Shown here: in pieces, positions 1 through 7,922 of the stretch | Numbering within the stretch: the stretch's first letter is position 1 | How the letters are laid out: each line of letters opens with the position of its first letter | Assembly (NCBI GenBank): GCA_004299555.1 | Contig: SCQU01000010.1 | Span: 1 to 64,000 of the forward strand | Source of the DNA: Rhodanobacteraceae bacterium | Lineage (GTDB): Bacteria; Pseudomonadota; Gammaproteobacteria; Xanthomonadales; Rhodanobacteraceae | Direction of reading: 5' to 3' | Length of the DNA stretch: 64,000 nucleotides | Notes under the pieces: model-generated | What the model saw: the letters and a program-made list of their open reading frames with translations, nothing else | Database searches by the model: none | Told to the model about the DNA's origin: nothing | Position numbers and translations under genes: made by a program

Positions 1-84
1 AGCGAACATCGGCGCAGCCGATGGCCCGGAGGGCGAGGCACAGGAGGTGCCGAGTCAATCCGGCGTAGGGCGGTTGGGAAATTC

Positions 85-176
<92 letters not shown>

Positions 177-180
177 AATG

Positions 181-203
181 AAAGCGCCCCTTGTGGGCGC
201 TTT
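181..203 (+). terminator. hairpin just after tRNA-Ser
   Basis: A perfect 9-bp stem AAAGCGCCC / GGGCGCTTT with a 5-nt loop, starting 7 nt after the tRNA CCA end. The stem ends in TTT but no long T-tract follows. It probably ends or processes the tRNA transcript. Confidence 0.6.
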
Positions 204-328
204 GCGTTTCTGGGTGGGGTGGTGTGGACGAAGCCGTTGGGGTTCGACGAATTCGCCGGGAGCGAATTCGGACAGCCGCAGGCTGGCCCCGAGCGGTGCT
301 CGGGGCGAGGCTCCGGGATGAGCCGAGC

Positions 329-382
329 AATCCCATCCTCTCCGCCAGAAATGAAAGCGCCCTTTGCGGGCGTTTTGCGTTT
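329..382 (+). repeat. second partial copy of the tRNA-Ser 3' end plus terminator hairpin
   Basis: Positions 329-382 repeat 156-209 at a constant offset of 173 nt with 4 mismatches in 54 by my alignment. The copied part runs from the T-loop through the acceptor 3' strand and CCA, and then the hairpin (354-376, AAAGCGCCC / GGGCGTTTT). The anticodon and D arms are absent, so this is not a functional tRNA. Only about 120 nt separate the copies and hold nothing recognisable. It may be a tandem duplication or the leftover of an element that once used the tRNA 3' end as attachment site; no integrase is nearby. The rest of 175-493 holds no gene I can support. Confidence 0.8.
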
Positions 383-493
383 TCCGGGTGCCCGCCGGGC
401 CACCGTGCGGTGGTGGGCGCCTTGCGGACGGCTAAACGGCCGCGTGTTGCGCTACCATCGATGGCATTCGGTCGAACCACTGGAATGGCGCTC

Positions 494-1639
494 ATGCAGA
501 TTGAAACCAAGTTACCCAAGGTTGGTACCACCATCTTCACCGTGATGAGCCAGCTCGCGGTGGAGCACAAGGCCGTGAACCTGGGGCAGGGGTTTCCCGA
601 TTTCGAGACGCCAGCCAACCTGCGTGACGCCCTCGCCCGCGCCATGAGCGACGGGCGCAACCAGTACGCGCCCATGAGCGGCATCCCGAAACTGCGCGAG
701 CAGATCGCGCTGCTGGTGGAGCGCCTGTACGCACGCCGGGTCAGCGCGGACACCGAGGTCACCGTGACTTCGGGTGCTACCGAAGCCATCTTTGCGGCGA
801 TCGCCTGTTCGGTGCACACCGGCGACGAAGTGATCGTGCTGGACCCGTGCTACGACTGCTACGAGCCCGCGATCGCGTTGGCGGGCGGCAAGGCGGTGCA
901 TGTTCCGCTCAGTTTGCCGGACTTTGCGGTGGACTGGGACCGTGTGCGCGCGGCGATCACGCCAAGAACGCGGCTGCTCATGGTCAACAGCCCGCACAAC
1001 CCGTCGGGCGCCGTGTTTGCGGAACCGGATCTGGACGCGCTGGCCGCGATCGCGGTGCAGCATGGTCTGCTGGTGCTGTCCGACGAGGTGTACGAGCACA
1101 TCGTGTTTGACGGCCGCAAGCACCTCAGCGTGTCGCGGAGGCCTGCGCTCGCCGAGCGCAGCTTTGTCATTTCGTCATTCGGCAAGACCTGGCACTGCAC
1201 CGGCTGGAAGGTGGGCTACTGCGTCGCCCCCAAGGCGCTGACCGCGGAATTTCGCAAGGTGCATCAGTACCTGACGTTCTGCACGTTCCACCCGGCGCAG
1301 TGTGCGTTTGCCGAGGTGATGGAACACGATCCGCAGCACGCGCGTGAGCTGGCGGGGTTTTACCAGGCCAAATGCGACCAGTTCCGGCAACTGCTGGCGG
1401 GCTCGCGGTTCAAGCTGCCCGCGGTGCATGGCGGTTACTTTCAGCTGGCCGACTATTCCGCGATCCGCGACATCGACGACCTGAATTTTTGCGAGTGGAT
1501 GGTGCGCGAGGCCGGGGTGGCCGCGATTCCGGTTTCCGCGTTCTACGAAACGGCGCCGGATTCGCACCTGATCCGGTTCTGTTTTGCCAAGAGCGATGCC
1601 ACCCTCGAAGCGGCAGCGGAGCGGCTATGCAAAATCTGA
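494..1639 (+). CDS. ybdL: PLP-dependent methionine/glutamine-type aminotransferase (YbdL family)
   Basis: A class I/II aminotransferase of 381 residues, the usual length for YbdL / kynurenine-type transaminases. The N-terminus KLPKVGTTIF..NLGQGFPDF matches this subfamily. The PLP lysine is K231 in SFGKTWHCTGWK, and NSPHNPSGAVF and SDEVYEH are the other cofactor motifs. Known family members transaminate methionine, phenylalanine and kynurenine, or run in reverse to make methionine from its 2-oxo acid with glutamine as donor. The reading frame is open far upstream through the tRNA region. I chose ATG 494 because a GGA lies about 9 nt before it and it aligns with homologue N-termini; ATG 485 is possible. 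It overlaps the omega-amidase gene by 13 nt, which fits a coupled pathway. Confidence 0.9.
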   Translation: MQIETKLPKVGTTIFTVMSQLAVEHKAVNLGQGFPDFETPANLRDALARAMSDGRNQYAPMSGIPKLREQIALLVERLYARRVSADTEVTVTSGATEAIFAAIACSVHTGDEVIVLDPCYDCYEPAIALAGGKAVHVPLSLPDFAVDWDRVRAAITPRTRLLMVNSPHNPSGAVFAEPDLDALAAIAVQHGLLVLSDEVYEHIVFDGRKHLSVSRRPALAERSFVISSFGKTWHCTGWKVGYCVAPKALTAEFRKVHQYLTFCTFHPAQCAFAEVMEHDPQHARELAGFYQAKCDQFRQLLAGSRFKLPAVHGGYFQLADYSAIRDIDDLNFCEWMVREAGVAAIPVSAFYETAPDSHLIRFCFAKSDATLEAAAERLCKI

Positions 1640-2421
1640 GGGTTTCCATCGTCCAGGGCGCGACCCGCTGGCACGACCCGGCCGGCAATCGCGCGTACTA
1701 CGGTGCGCTGATTGCGCCGCTCGCGGGTACTACCGACCTGATCGTCCTGCCAGAGACCTTCAGCAGCGGGTTTTCCAACGAAGCCATCCACAACGCGGAG
1801 ACCATGGACGGGCCGACCGTCGCCTGGCTGAAGGACCGCGCCAAGACCCTGGGCGCCGCGCTCACGGGCAGCGTCCAACTGCGCGTGGGCGGGGACGTGT
1901 TCAACCGGCTGTTGTTCGTCACGCCGGACGGCGCGGTGCGGTACTACGACAAGCGCCACCTGTTCCGCTATGCCGACGAGCACAAGCGGTACGCTGCGGG
2001 AAACGCTCGCCTCGTGGTCGAATGGCAAGGCTGGAAGATCTGCCCGCTGGTTTGTTATGACCTGCGTTTCCCGGTGTTTTCACGCAATCGCCACGCGCCG
2101 CAGGGGGGATTCGACTACGACCTCGCGTTGTTCGTCGCCAATTGGCCGTCGGCACGTGCGTATGCGTGGCGCACGCTGCTGCGTGCGCGTGCGATCGAGA
2201 ACCTCAGCTATTGCGTTGGCGTCAACCGCGTTGGTGTCGACGGTAACCAGTTGCCATACTCCGGCGACAGCGCGGTACTGGACTACCTCGGTCAGCCGCT
2301 GGTGGCTCTTGGTACGCAGGAACAAACCGCAACCGCCTCACTCAGCCACACGGCGCTGACGGCCTTCCGCGAAAAGTTTCCCGCCTGGATGGACGCCGAC
2401 GCATTCGAGTGGCGCGCGTAG
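1627..2421 (+). CDS. yafV: omega-amidase of the nitrilase superfamily (YafV/Nit2 type)
   Basis: A carbon-nitrogen hydrolase of 264 residues. The catalytic triad is visible: E43 (LPETFSSGF), K109 (YDKRHLF) and C143 (CYDLRFP). YafV/Nit2 enzymes hydrolyse 2-oxoglutaramate and 2-oxosuccinamate to 2-oxo acids and ammonia. The start codon lies inside the end of the preceding aminotransferase gene, so the two are probably translated together. Known pathway: glutamine transaminase yields 2-oxoglutaramate and omega-amidase removes it, pulling the transamination towards methionine salvage. That these two products act together here is inferred from the overlap. Confidence 0.9.
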   Translation: MQNLRVSIVQGATRWHDPAGNRAYYGALIAPLAGTTDLIVLPETFSSGFSNEAIHNAETMDGPTVAWLKDRAKTLGAALTGSVQLRVGGDVFNRLLFVTPDGAVRYYDKRHLFRYADEHKRYAAGNARLVVEWQGWKICPLVCYDLRFPVFSRNRHAPQGGFDYDLALFVANWPSARAYAWRTLLRARAIENLSYCVGVNRVGVDGNQLPYSGDSAVLDYLGQPLVALGTQEQTATASLSHTALTAFREKFPAWMDADAFEWRA

Positions 2422-2479
2422 CTGCGGCCGCCGGTGCCGGCCTCGCCCCATGGCGTCCCGGCAACGGTGGGTCGGGCCT

Positions 2480-2839
2480 TCACAGGAGCGACAGTACGGC
2501 TTCTGGCGGCCGGCCGATCGCGGCCTTGCCGTTGGCGAACACGATCGGCCGTTCAATCAGGATCGGGTGTGCTGACATGGCGGCGATCAATTGTTCGCGC
2601 GTCAGCTTCGGGTCGTCCAGGCCAAGTTCCGCATAGATGGCTTCACCCTTGCGCATGAGCCCGCGCGGCTCAAGCCCAAGCAGATCCAGTGCGTGTTCGA
2701 TGTCGCCCGCGGTCGGTGGGGCGCTCTGGTAATCGACGACCACGGGTTCGATGCCGCGCGTGCGCAACAGGTCGAGGGCGCCGCGCGACTTGGAGCAGCG
2801 TGGGTTGTGCCAGATGGTGATGGGTTTCGCGGTGGACAT
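2480..2839 (-). CDS. arsC: ArsC-family (glutaredoxin-dependent) arsenate reductase-like protein
   Basis: A 119-residue thioredoxin-fold protein with the ArsC signature IWHNPRCSKSRGAL (catalytic Cys15) and the C-terminal block RPIVFANGKAAIGRPPE. Length and motifs fit the glutaredoxin-coupled ArsC/YfgD group. Enzymes of this group reduce arsenate to arsenite, but many chromosomal copies have no proven arsenic role. No arsR, arsB or acr3 is nearby. The gene begins 4 nt after the rluB stop and so probably rides on the scpA-scpB-rluB transcript. A longer open frame reaches 3076 but overlaps rluB and has no family similarity; ATG 2839 matches the family start. Confidence 0.85.
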   Translation of the reverse strand: MSTAKPITIWHNPRCSKSRGALDLLRTRGIEPVVVDYQSAPPTAGDIEHALDLLGLEPRGLMRKGEAIYAELGLDDPKLTREQLIAAMSAHPILIERPIVFANGKAAIGRPPEAVLSLL

Positions 2840-2843
2840 CGGG

Positions 2844-4148
2844 TCAGCCGCGCGTGGGTCCATTGCCACCACGGTGCGGGCCGCTGCGCCCGCCACCACG
2901 GTTGCCGCCGCCCGGACCGCGGTGCGGTCCGCCGCCCGGCCCGCGGCGCTGCCCGCCAGGCCCCGGGCCCCCTCGGCGCTGCGCACCGCCACCCGGCCCC
3001 CGGCTTTGGCCGCCCGGGCGCTTGTCGCCGGCAAACCAGGTGCGGACCGATGGCAGTTCCTGCCCCGGCGCAACACTGCGCCGGCGCTTGAAATTTTTGC
3101 GCGGTGGCTGGTCCGGCTTCAGCACATTGCCGTTGACGTCGCCGCGTGGAGGGCCGCGACGACGTTTGCCGCGACTGTCGAAATCGTCGGGGCGGACGCG
3201 GTCGAACGCCGTCAATTCGCGGGCTTCATCGTGGCGCGTGGCGGTCCAGGCGTTTGCGGTCTTGCCAGCGGGCCGGATCTCGGTGACCCCGCGCGTCGCG
3301 CGACGTTGGTGCAGGACCGGTTTCAGGGTCAGCACGGGGCGGGCGGACTCAGCCCCGGCCAATTCACGCAGGGCCTTGGTCGCGTCTTCGTCCAGTACCG
3401 CGTTCTGGCCCGGGCGCAAGGCGCGCGGAAGCTCGACGTTGCCGTAGCGGATGCGTTTCAGGCGGCTGACCATGAAGCCCTGCGATTCCCATAGCCGGCG
3501 CACTTCGCGGTTGCGGCCTTCGTGCGTGACGACCCGAAACCAGCAGTGGCTGCCGCCCCGGCTGACGACCTGGATGGAGGCAAAGTGCGCCGGACCGTCT
3601 TCCAGCTCGACCCCCGCCTGCAAGCGCTCCAGCGCGTCGTCGGGCACCTCACCGTGAACGCGGCACAGGTATTCGCGTTCGATTTCGTGGCTTGGATGCA
3701 TCAGGTCGTTGGCAAGCGCGCCGTCGGTCGTCAGCAGCAGCAGGCCCGTGGTGTTGATGTCCAGGCGTCCCACCGCGATCCAGCGCGAACCGTTCAGGTT
3801 CGGCAGGTTTTCAAACACGGTCGGCCGGCCCTCGGGATCGTCACGCGTGGTCAGCTCGCCCTCGGGCTTGTGGTACAGCAGCACCTGTGCGTGCTCGTGC
3901 GAATCGGTGGCGACGATGAACTGTTTCCTGTCGACTTCCACGCGGTCGCCAGCGCGTACGCTCGAACCGGTTGCGGCCGGCTGCCCGTTGACCAGGATCT
4001 CGCTGTCGGCAATACGCTGCTCGAGCAGGCGGCGCGAGCCCAGTCCGGCGTTGGCGAGCACCTTGTGCAGGCGTTCTTCCAGGGCGCCGTCAGCCGCTTG
4101 CGCATCCGGTCGTTTCAGGGTCAGCAGGGAACGTGGAGTGGAACTCAT
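2844..4148 (-). CDS. rluB: 23S rRNA pseudouridine synthase RluB with a long RG/PG-rich tail
   Basis: A 434-residue RsuA-type pseudouridine synthase. An S4 RNA-binding domain lies at about residues 24-75; the catalytic domain follows, with Asp130 in GRLDINTTGLLL and the motif THEGRNREVRRL. RluB modifies a uridine in helix 89 of 23S rRNA. From about residue 325 onward the protein is a basic, low-complexity tail dominated by RG, GG, PG and HRG runs. It is probably disordered and RNA-binding, as in other GC-rich proteobacteria, but here it takes a quarter of the protein. The start overlaps the scpB stop by 4 nt (ATGA). Confidence 0.93.
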   Translation of the reverse strand: MSSTPRSLLTLKRPDAQAADGALEERLHKVLANAGLGSRRLLEQRIADSEILVNGQPAATGSSVRAGDRVEVDRKQFIVATDSHEHAQVLLYHKPEGELTTRDDPEGRPTVFENLPNLNGSRWIAVGRLDINTTGLLLLTTDGALANDLMHPSHEIEREYLCRVHGEVPDDALERLQAGVELEDGPAHFASIQVVSRGGSHCWFRVVTHEGRNREVRRLWESQGFMVSRLKRIRYGNVELPRALRPGQNAVLDEDATKALRELAGAESARPVLTLKPVLHQRRATRGVTEIRPAGKTANAWTATRHDEARELTAFDRVRPDDFDSRGKRRRGPPRGDVNGNVLKPDQPPRKNFKRRRSVAPGQELPSVRTWFAGDKRPGGQSRGPGGGAQRRGGPGPGGQRRGPGGGPHRGPGGGNRGGGRSGPHRGGNGPTRG

Positions 4149-4804
4149 GCGGGATCCTCGGTGGTGCGTGGTGTGGCGACGGCGGGTTCAGTGACGGTGG
4201 TTTCGGCGTCGGGGGCGGAGGGCTCAGCGGCATCCGGTGTGGCGGCGGCATCCGCTGCCAGGGTGAGCTGGGGATCAGCGATTTCGCGGATCTCCGCCAG
4301 CGTGGGCAGCTGGTCCAGCGATTTCAAATTGAAGTAATCGAGAAACTGGCGGGTGGTACCAAACAACGCCGGTTTGCCGGGGACGTCGCGGTAGCCGACG
4401 ATGCGCACCCATTCGCGCTCTTCGAGGGTGTGGATGATGCTGGTGGATACGCCGACGCCGCGCACCTGTTCGATTTCGCCGCGCGTGATCGGCTGGCGGT
4501 AGGCAATCAACGCAAGGGTTTCCAGCAGCGCCCGCGAATATTTGGTCTGCCGCTCGGACCACAGGCGCGCCACCCACGGGTGGACCGCCTCGCGTACCTG
4601 GTAGCGGAAGCCGGATGCGACCTCGACCAGCTCGATGCCGTGGCCGGCGCAGCCAGCGGTCAAACCTTCCAGTGCGCGGCTGATCGCTTCGTGGCTGACC
4701 TCATCGGCGTCCTGGAACAGCGCGGCCAGCATGGGCAGCGTGAGCGGTTGCTGGGCCGCGAACAGTGCAGCCTCAACGATGTTGGTAATGTCTTGCTGTT
4801 CCAC
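4145..4804 (-). CDS. scpB: condensin subunit ScpB (kleisin-associated winged-helix protein)
   Basis: A 219-residue ScpB. Two winged-helix domains span about residues 5-165, with typical blocks AALFAAQQPLTLPML, TLALIAYRQPITRGEIEQVRG and YRDVPGKPALFGTT. The last 45 residues form an Ala/Pro/Thr/Glu-rich tail. ScpB dimers bind ScpA and join SMC in the complex that compacts and segregates the chromosome. The start is GTG at 4802-4804, with GAGGG about 10 nt upstream. It lies downstream of scpA after a 114-nt gap and is translationally coupled to rluB. Confidence 0.94.
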   Translation of the reverse strand: MEQQDITNIVEAALFAAQQPLTLPMLAALFQDADEVSHEAISRALEGLTAGCAGHGIELVEVASGFRYQVREAVHPWVARLWSERQTKYSRALLETLALIAYRQPITRGEIEQVRGVGVSTSIIHTLEEREWVRIVGYRDVPGKPALFGTTRQFLDYFNLKSLDQLPTLAEIREIADPQLTLAADAAATPDAAEPSAPDAETTVTEPAVATPRTTEDPA

Positions 4805-4918
4805 TGGAGGTCATCCCTCGTGTTGTTGCAAAAAAATACGTGCGCGCAACCTGGCAGTACGTTCCGCCCACCCGGGGGCTCAGTTCGGGCAGCCGCCATA
4901 CAGCCGATCCACGCGCAT

Positions 4919-5788
4919 TCAATCGGCTGCGTTGGCCGTGGCGCGCGCCTTCAGGTAGATTGCCGCCAGCGGCGCTTCCTGCATGATCTCGATCAGGCTG
5001 TCCTTGGCCAGTTCGAGCAGCGACAGGAACGTCACTACCACGCCGAGCCGCCCTTCCGCAGGTTCGAACAGCGACTCGAACCGGTGAAATGCCCCATCCC
5101 CAAGCCTGCGCAACACTTCGCCCATGCGTTGGCGCACTGACAGCGGCTCGCGTTCAACGTTGTGGTGACCCGACAGGTCGGCGCGCTGCAGTACATCGCG
5201 CAGTGCAAGCAGCATTTCGCGCAGATCGACGGGCGGCGGCAGCTTCACGATTTTGCGGTCCGGCACGAATGCCTGCGCCGTGTCGGTGTCGCGTTCCATG
5301 CGGGGCAGGGTATCGATATCCTCGGCCGCTTTCTTGAAGCGCTCGTACTCCTGCAGGCGGCGCACCAACTCGGCACGCGGATCTTCCTCGATGCTTTCTT
5401 CCTGGGGTGGCCGCGGCAGCAGCAGGCGTGACTTGATCTCGGCCAGAATCGCTGCCATCACCAGATACTCGGCCGCAAGTTCCAGCCGCATCGCGTGCAT
5501 GGTGCCGATGTAATCCATGTACTGCCGGGTGATCTCGGCGACCGGGATGTCGAGGATGTCGAGGTTCTGCCTGCGGATCAGGTACAGCAGCAGGTCCAAC
5601 GGGCCTTCGAAGGCTTCGAGGATCACTTCCAGCGCATCGGGCGGGATGTAGAGATCCTGTGGAATCTGCAACACGGGCTGGCCACGCACCAGCGCCAGCG
5701 GAATTTCCGCCTGCTGCGGCGCGACGTGGCCCGGCACCAGATCCGGCGCGGGCGCTACAGGTTCGATTGACTGGGTATCGGTGCTCAT
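4919..5788 (-). CDS. scpA: condensin kleisin subunit ScpA
   Basis: A 289-residue kleisin. The N-terminal SMC-contact helices are recognisable from about residue 60 (FEGPLDLLLYLIRRQNLDI and AEYLVMAAILAEIKSRLLLP). A variable middle follows, and a C-terminal winged helix (VVVTFLSLLELAKDSLIEI). Residues 1-50 are a Pro/Ala-rich extension. ScpA bridges the SMC heads together with ScpB. It is the first gene of a minus-strand operon scpA-scpB-rluB-arsC. The ATG at 5788 has only a weak ribosome binding site. Confidence 0.94.
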   Translation of the reverse strand: MSTDTQSIEPVAPAPDLVPGHVAPQQAEIPLALVRGQPVLQIPQDLYIPPDALEVILEAFEGPLDLLLYLIRRQNLDILDIPVAEITRQYMDYIGTMHAMRLELAAEYLVMAAILAEIKSRLLLPRPPQEESIEEDPRAELVRRLQEYERFKKAAEDIDTLPRMERDTDTAQAFVPDRKIVKLPPPVDLREMLLALRDVLQRADLSGHHNVEREPLSVRQRMGEVLRRLGDGAFHRFESLFEPAEGRLGVVVTFLSLLELAKDSLIEIMQEAPLAAIYLKARATANAAD

Positions 5789-6254
5789 TTAGCACTTGTC
5801 TGGGGTGGATCGGCAGCGCGGGAAGCACGGCTACCGGCGCACGGACGGGTCTGCATCAATCCATCATCGACAACGCGCCCGGCCGTGCTGCACACTACGT
5901 ATCCTGTGAGCGGAGAACCGGCGTGGATGCAGCGGGCAGGTGACAACAGGCCGGCAGCCCACGCATCAGTGTCCATCGGACAGGGGCCGCCGGTCGTCGG
6001 CGGCACCGTGACGATCCCCTTGATCTCGTGTTCGCAAGCGCAAAGGTTGCGGTCGCATCAAACCGACCACAGAGGCAACTGGACGTCGCCCAAGTGCCGG
6101 CATGCAACCCCGCCGACCTTGTGCTGCCTAGGGTAAGCCGGATCGGGCAGCAAGTCCAGTGCCGTGCAGTGTGGAGCTTGGCGCGTATCTTGCTTTCACC
6201 TTGAAGCCCACGCAAACAAGTGGGGCCGTGAGCACGCGGCGGGGTGACAGGGGC
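5789..6254. other. intergenic region between scpA and the PilZ-like gene
   Basis: A 466-nt divergent spacer that must hold the promoters of the scpA operon (minus) and the PilZ-like gene (plus). I see no confident -10/-35 pair, RNA gene or repeat. A long minus-strand frame crosses it but shows no protein-like features and runs antisense to the flanking genes. Confidence 0.5.
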
Positions 6255-6647
6255 ATGTTTGCAGTGGCCGATGAACCAAAACCTGAGCAGCTGGCGGGGC
6301 CCCATGTGCGGCACGCACGCATGCTGCGGCAGACCGCGGTCCTGATGAGCCGGCGCGGGGATGTCTGGCAGACGGACCTGGTCGACATCTCGGCGACCGG
6401 CGTCCGCTTGTTGCGGCCCGCTGGCTGGCAAGCGCGGGCCGGTGATGTGTGGGTGCTCGACATGCTCTTCGGGGACAAGGTCAACGTGCATGTGATGGCC
6501 GAAGTCGTCCGGGTTGGCGAGCAGTTCATCGCGTTGGCATTCGCGCGTATTCCGGAAGACACGCAGCAGGCGCTGTGGACACTGCTGGGCGGTTGCGCCG
6601 ACGCCCTCGAACCGTGGGACGAGGACGCCGGCGACGGCGCGCGTTGA
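6255..6647 (+). CDS. PilZ-domain-like protein, possible c-di-GMP receptor
   Basis: A 130-residue protein with the PilZ beta-barrel pattern: a basic N-terminal stretch RHARMLRQTAVLM, then TDLVDISATGVRLLRP (D-x-S-x-x-G motif) and AEVVRVGEQFIALAF. In canonical c-di-GMP binders an RxxxR motif precedes D/NxSxxG. Here the arginines are spaced R-x-x-R-x-x-R, so binding is uncertain. There is no signal peptide or membrane segment, so it should be cytosolic. Start choice is unsure: ATG 6255 has AGGGG almost touching it, and GTG 6228 in the same frame would add nine residues. Confidence 0.7.
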   Translation: MFAVADEPKPEQLAGPHVRHARMLRQTAVLMSRRGDVWQTDLVDISATGVRLLRPAGWQARAGDVWVLDMLFGDKVNVHVMAEVVRVGEQFIALAFARIPEDTQQALWTLLGGCADALEPWDEDAGDGAR

Positions 6648-6714
6648 GCGGTTGCCGCGGAAACAGGAGGCGGCCGCGGTCGGCGGCCACCCGGCGTTCG
6701 TCGTGTCGATGGAG

Positions 6715-7710
6715 TCAGCGATACCCGCCGTCGTTGTGCTTTTCGCGGGCGCTGCGGCCCGCGCGTACGGACGCCGCGGACCCTGCCCGTCGCCGGCCCG
6801 GCGCCATGCGCTCACGCGGCGCCCGGCTGCCGGGTGCGTACCCCCGCCGTGGCGGCGCGCTCCGTTCCTCGCGCGCCATGGGCGGCGCCGAACCAACGCG
6901 CCTTGCGCGGTCCTGGGGTGTCTGGACGAAGCCGCGCTCGTGTGCGGGCGCCGTAGCCATGCGGCTGCTGGCCAGGGCCGGCTGGCGTACCACCTGCGCG
7001 CCCTGGAAGCGCCCGGCGTACTGGGTCGCGAAGACCGCTGGCCGCAGCTGGCCCGCGTGGAATCGCTGCGTGGGGCTGCGCATGGCCGTTTCGCGTTGTC
7101 GCGCCTGCAGCGCGGTGGGTTGGTAGCGGCGTTCAGTTGCGTACTGCCGTTGTAGCGCGGTCGGCTGTGCGACGGTGCCGCCGCGGCCGCCGTTGTAACT
7201 GATGCGGCTGCCGCCAACGTTGCCGATGACGGTCCGGTCAACATACACGGTGTGAACGTTGACCGCGTTGACGTTGGAAACGGCACGGTTGTAGAAAAAT
7301 TGGTGGCCACGCCAGCGGCCCCCAACGTAACCGCTGCCAAAGTAACCAAAACCGTAGTTGACGCCGCCGTAAAACCCGACGTGCGGGCCCCAGTAGCCGG
7401 CGTGCCACCGGTAGCCCCCAACGACCACACCCCACCAGCCTGGCGTCCACAGCAGTCCGACGGCGGGCGGCGTGACCCAGGCTCCCGGCACCCAGTAGTA
7501 GCTTGCATAGGCGGGGTTCCAGGCCCAGTAACCTGGCGTCCACAGGTAGCCCGGACCGGGCGCAACCGGCTGCGCGTAGACGGGGAGTGCGGGCGGTGCA
7601 ATGCCAACGGAGATGCCGACGCTTATCCCCGCGTGGGCGGTGGTTGGCAGCACCAGCAGTGGTGAGGCCAACAGTCCTGCAACGAGCAACGTTGTCGCCA
7701 TGCGTCTCAT
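6715..7710 (-). CDS. secreted WxPGxW (YXWGXW)-repeat protein
   Basis: A 331-residue exported protein. A signal peptide (MRRMATTLLVAGLL..AHA) occupies residues 1-26. Residues about 50-140 are an aromatic repeat region with PGYLWTPGYWAWNP, YYWVPGAWVTPP and LLWTPGWWGVV units and then Gly/Tyr/Phe-rich sequence. The C-terminal half is Arg/Gln/Ala-rich and basic, probably disordered. WxPGxW repeats are common in beta- and gammaproteobacterial envelope proteins of unknown function. The start ATG 7710 is supported by GGAG 8 nt upstream, better than the second ATG at 7701. It stands alone, convergent with the PilZ-like gene. Confidence 0.8.
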   Translation of the reverse strand: MRRMATTLLVAGLLASPLLVLPTTAHAGISVGISVGIAPPALPVYAQPVAPGPGYLWTPGYWAWNPAYASYYWVPGAWVTPPAVGLLWTPGWWGVVVGGYRWHAGYWGPHVGFYGGVNYGFGYFGSGYVGGRWRGHQFFYNRAVSNVNAVNVHTVYVDRTVIGNVGGSRISYNGGRGGTVAQPTALQRQYATERRYQPTALQARQRETAMRSPTQRFHAGQLRPAVFATQYAGRFQGAQVVRQPALASSRMATAPAHERGFVQTPQDRARRVGSAPPMAREERSAPPRRGYAPGSRAPRERMAPGRRRAGSAASVRAGRSAREKHNDGGYR

Positions 7711-7922
7711 GGTGGCGTCTCCTGGCCGGCCGGGTGGCCTGATCGGGAAAACGAGCCGCCGCAGGCGGTGTTGACGCACCTGCCGCCGCGTCACGCGTCG
7801 CGTTCATCCTGCGTTGGGTGGCGGTTCAACGCGCTCGCACCGGCGGTGCCGCCTGACGGGCTTGGTCCACCGCGCACCCGGGTCCAGCTCGCCGGCCAAC
7901 ACCGGGGCCGCTTGCACCGAAC

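Noticed and set aside
2480-2839. Arsenic resistance operon
   Set aside because: Only the arsC-like gene is present; no arsR, efflux pump or arsH nearby.
5895-7607. 570-codon minus-strand frame
   Set aside because: Low-complexity Arg/Ala/Pro composition, antisense to the PilZ-like gene and overlapping the WxPGxW gene in another frame; a GC-rich shadow.
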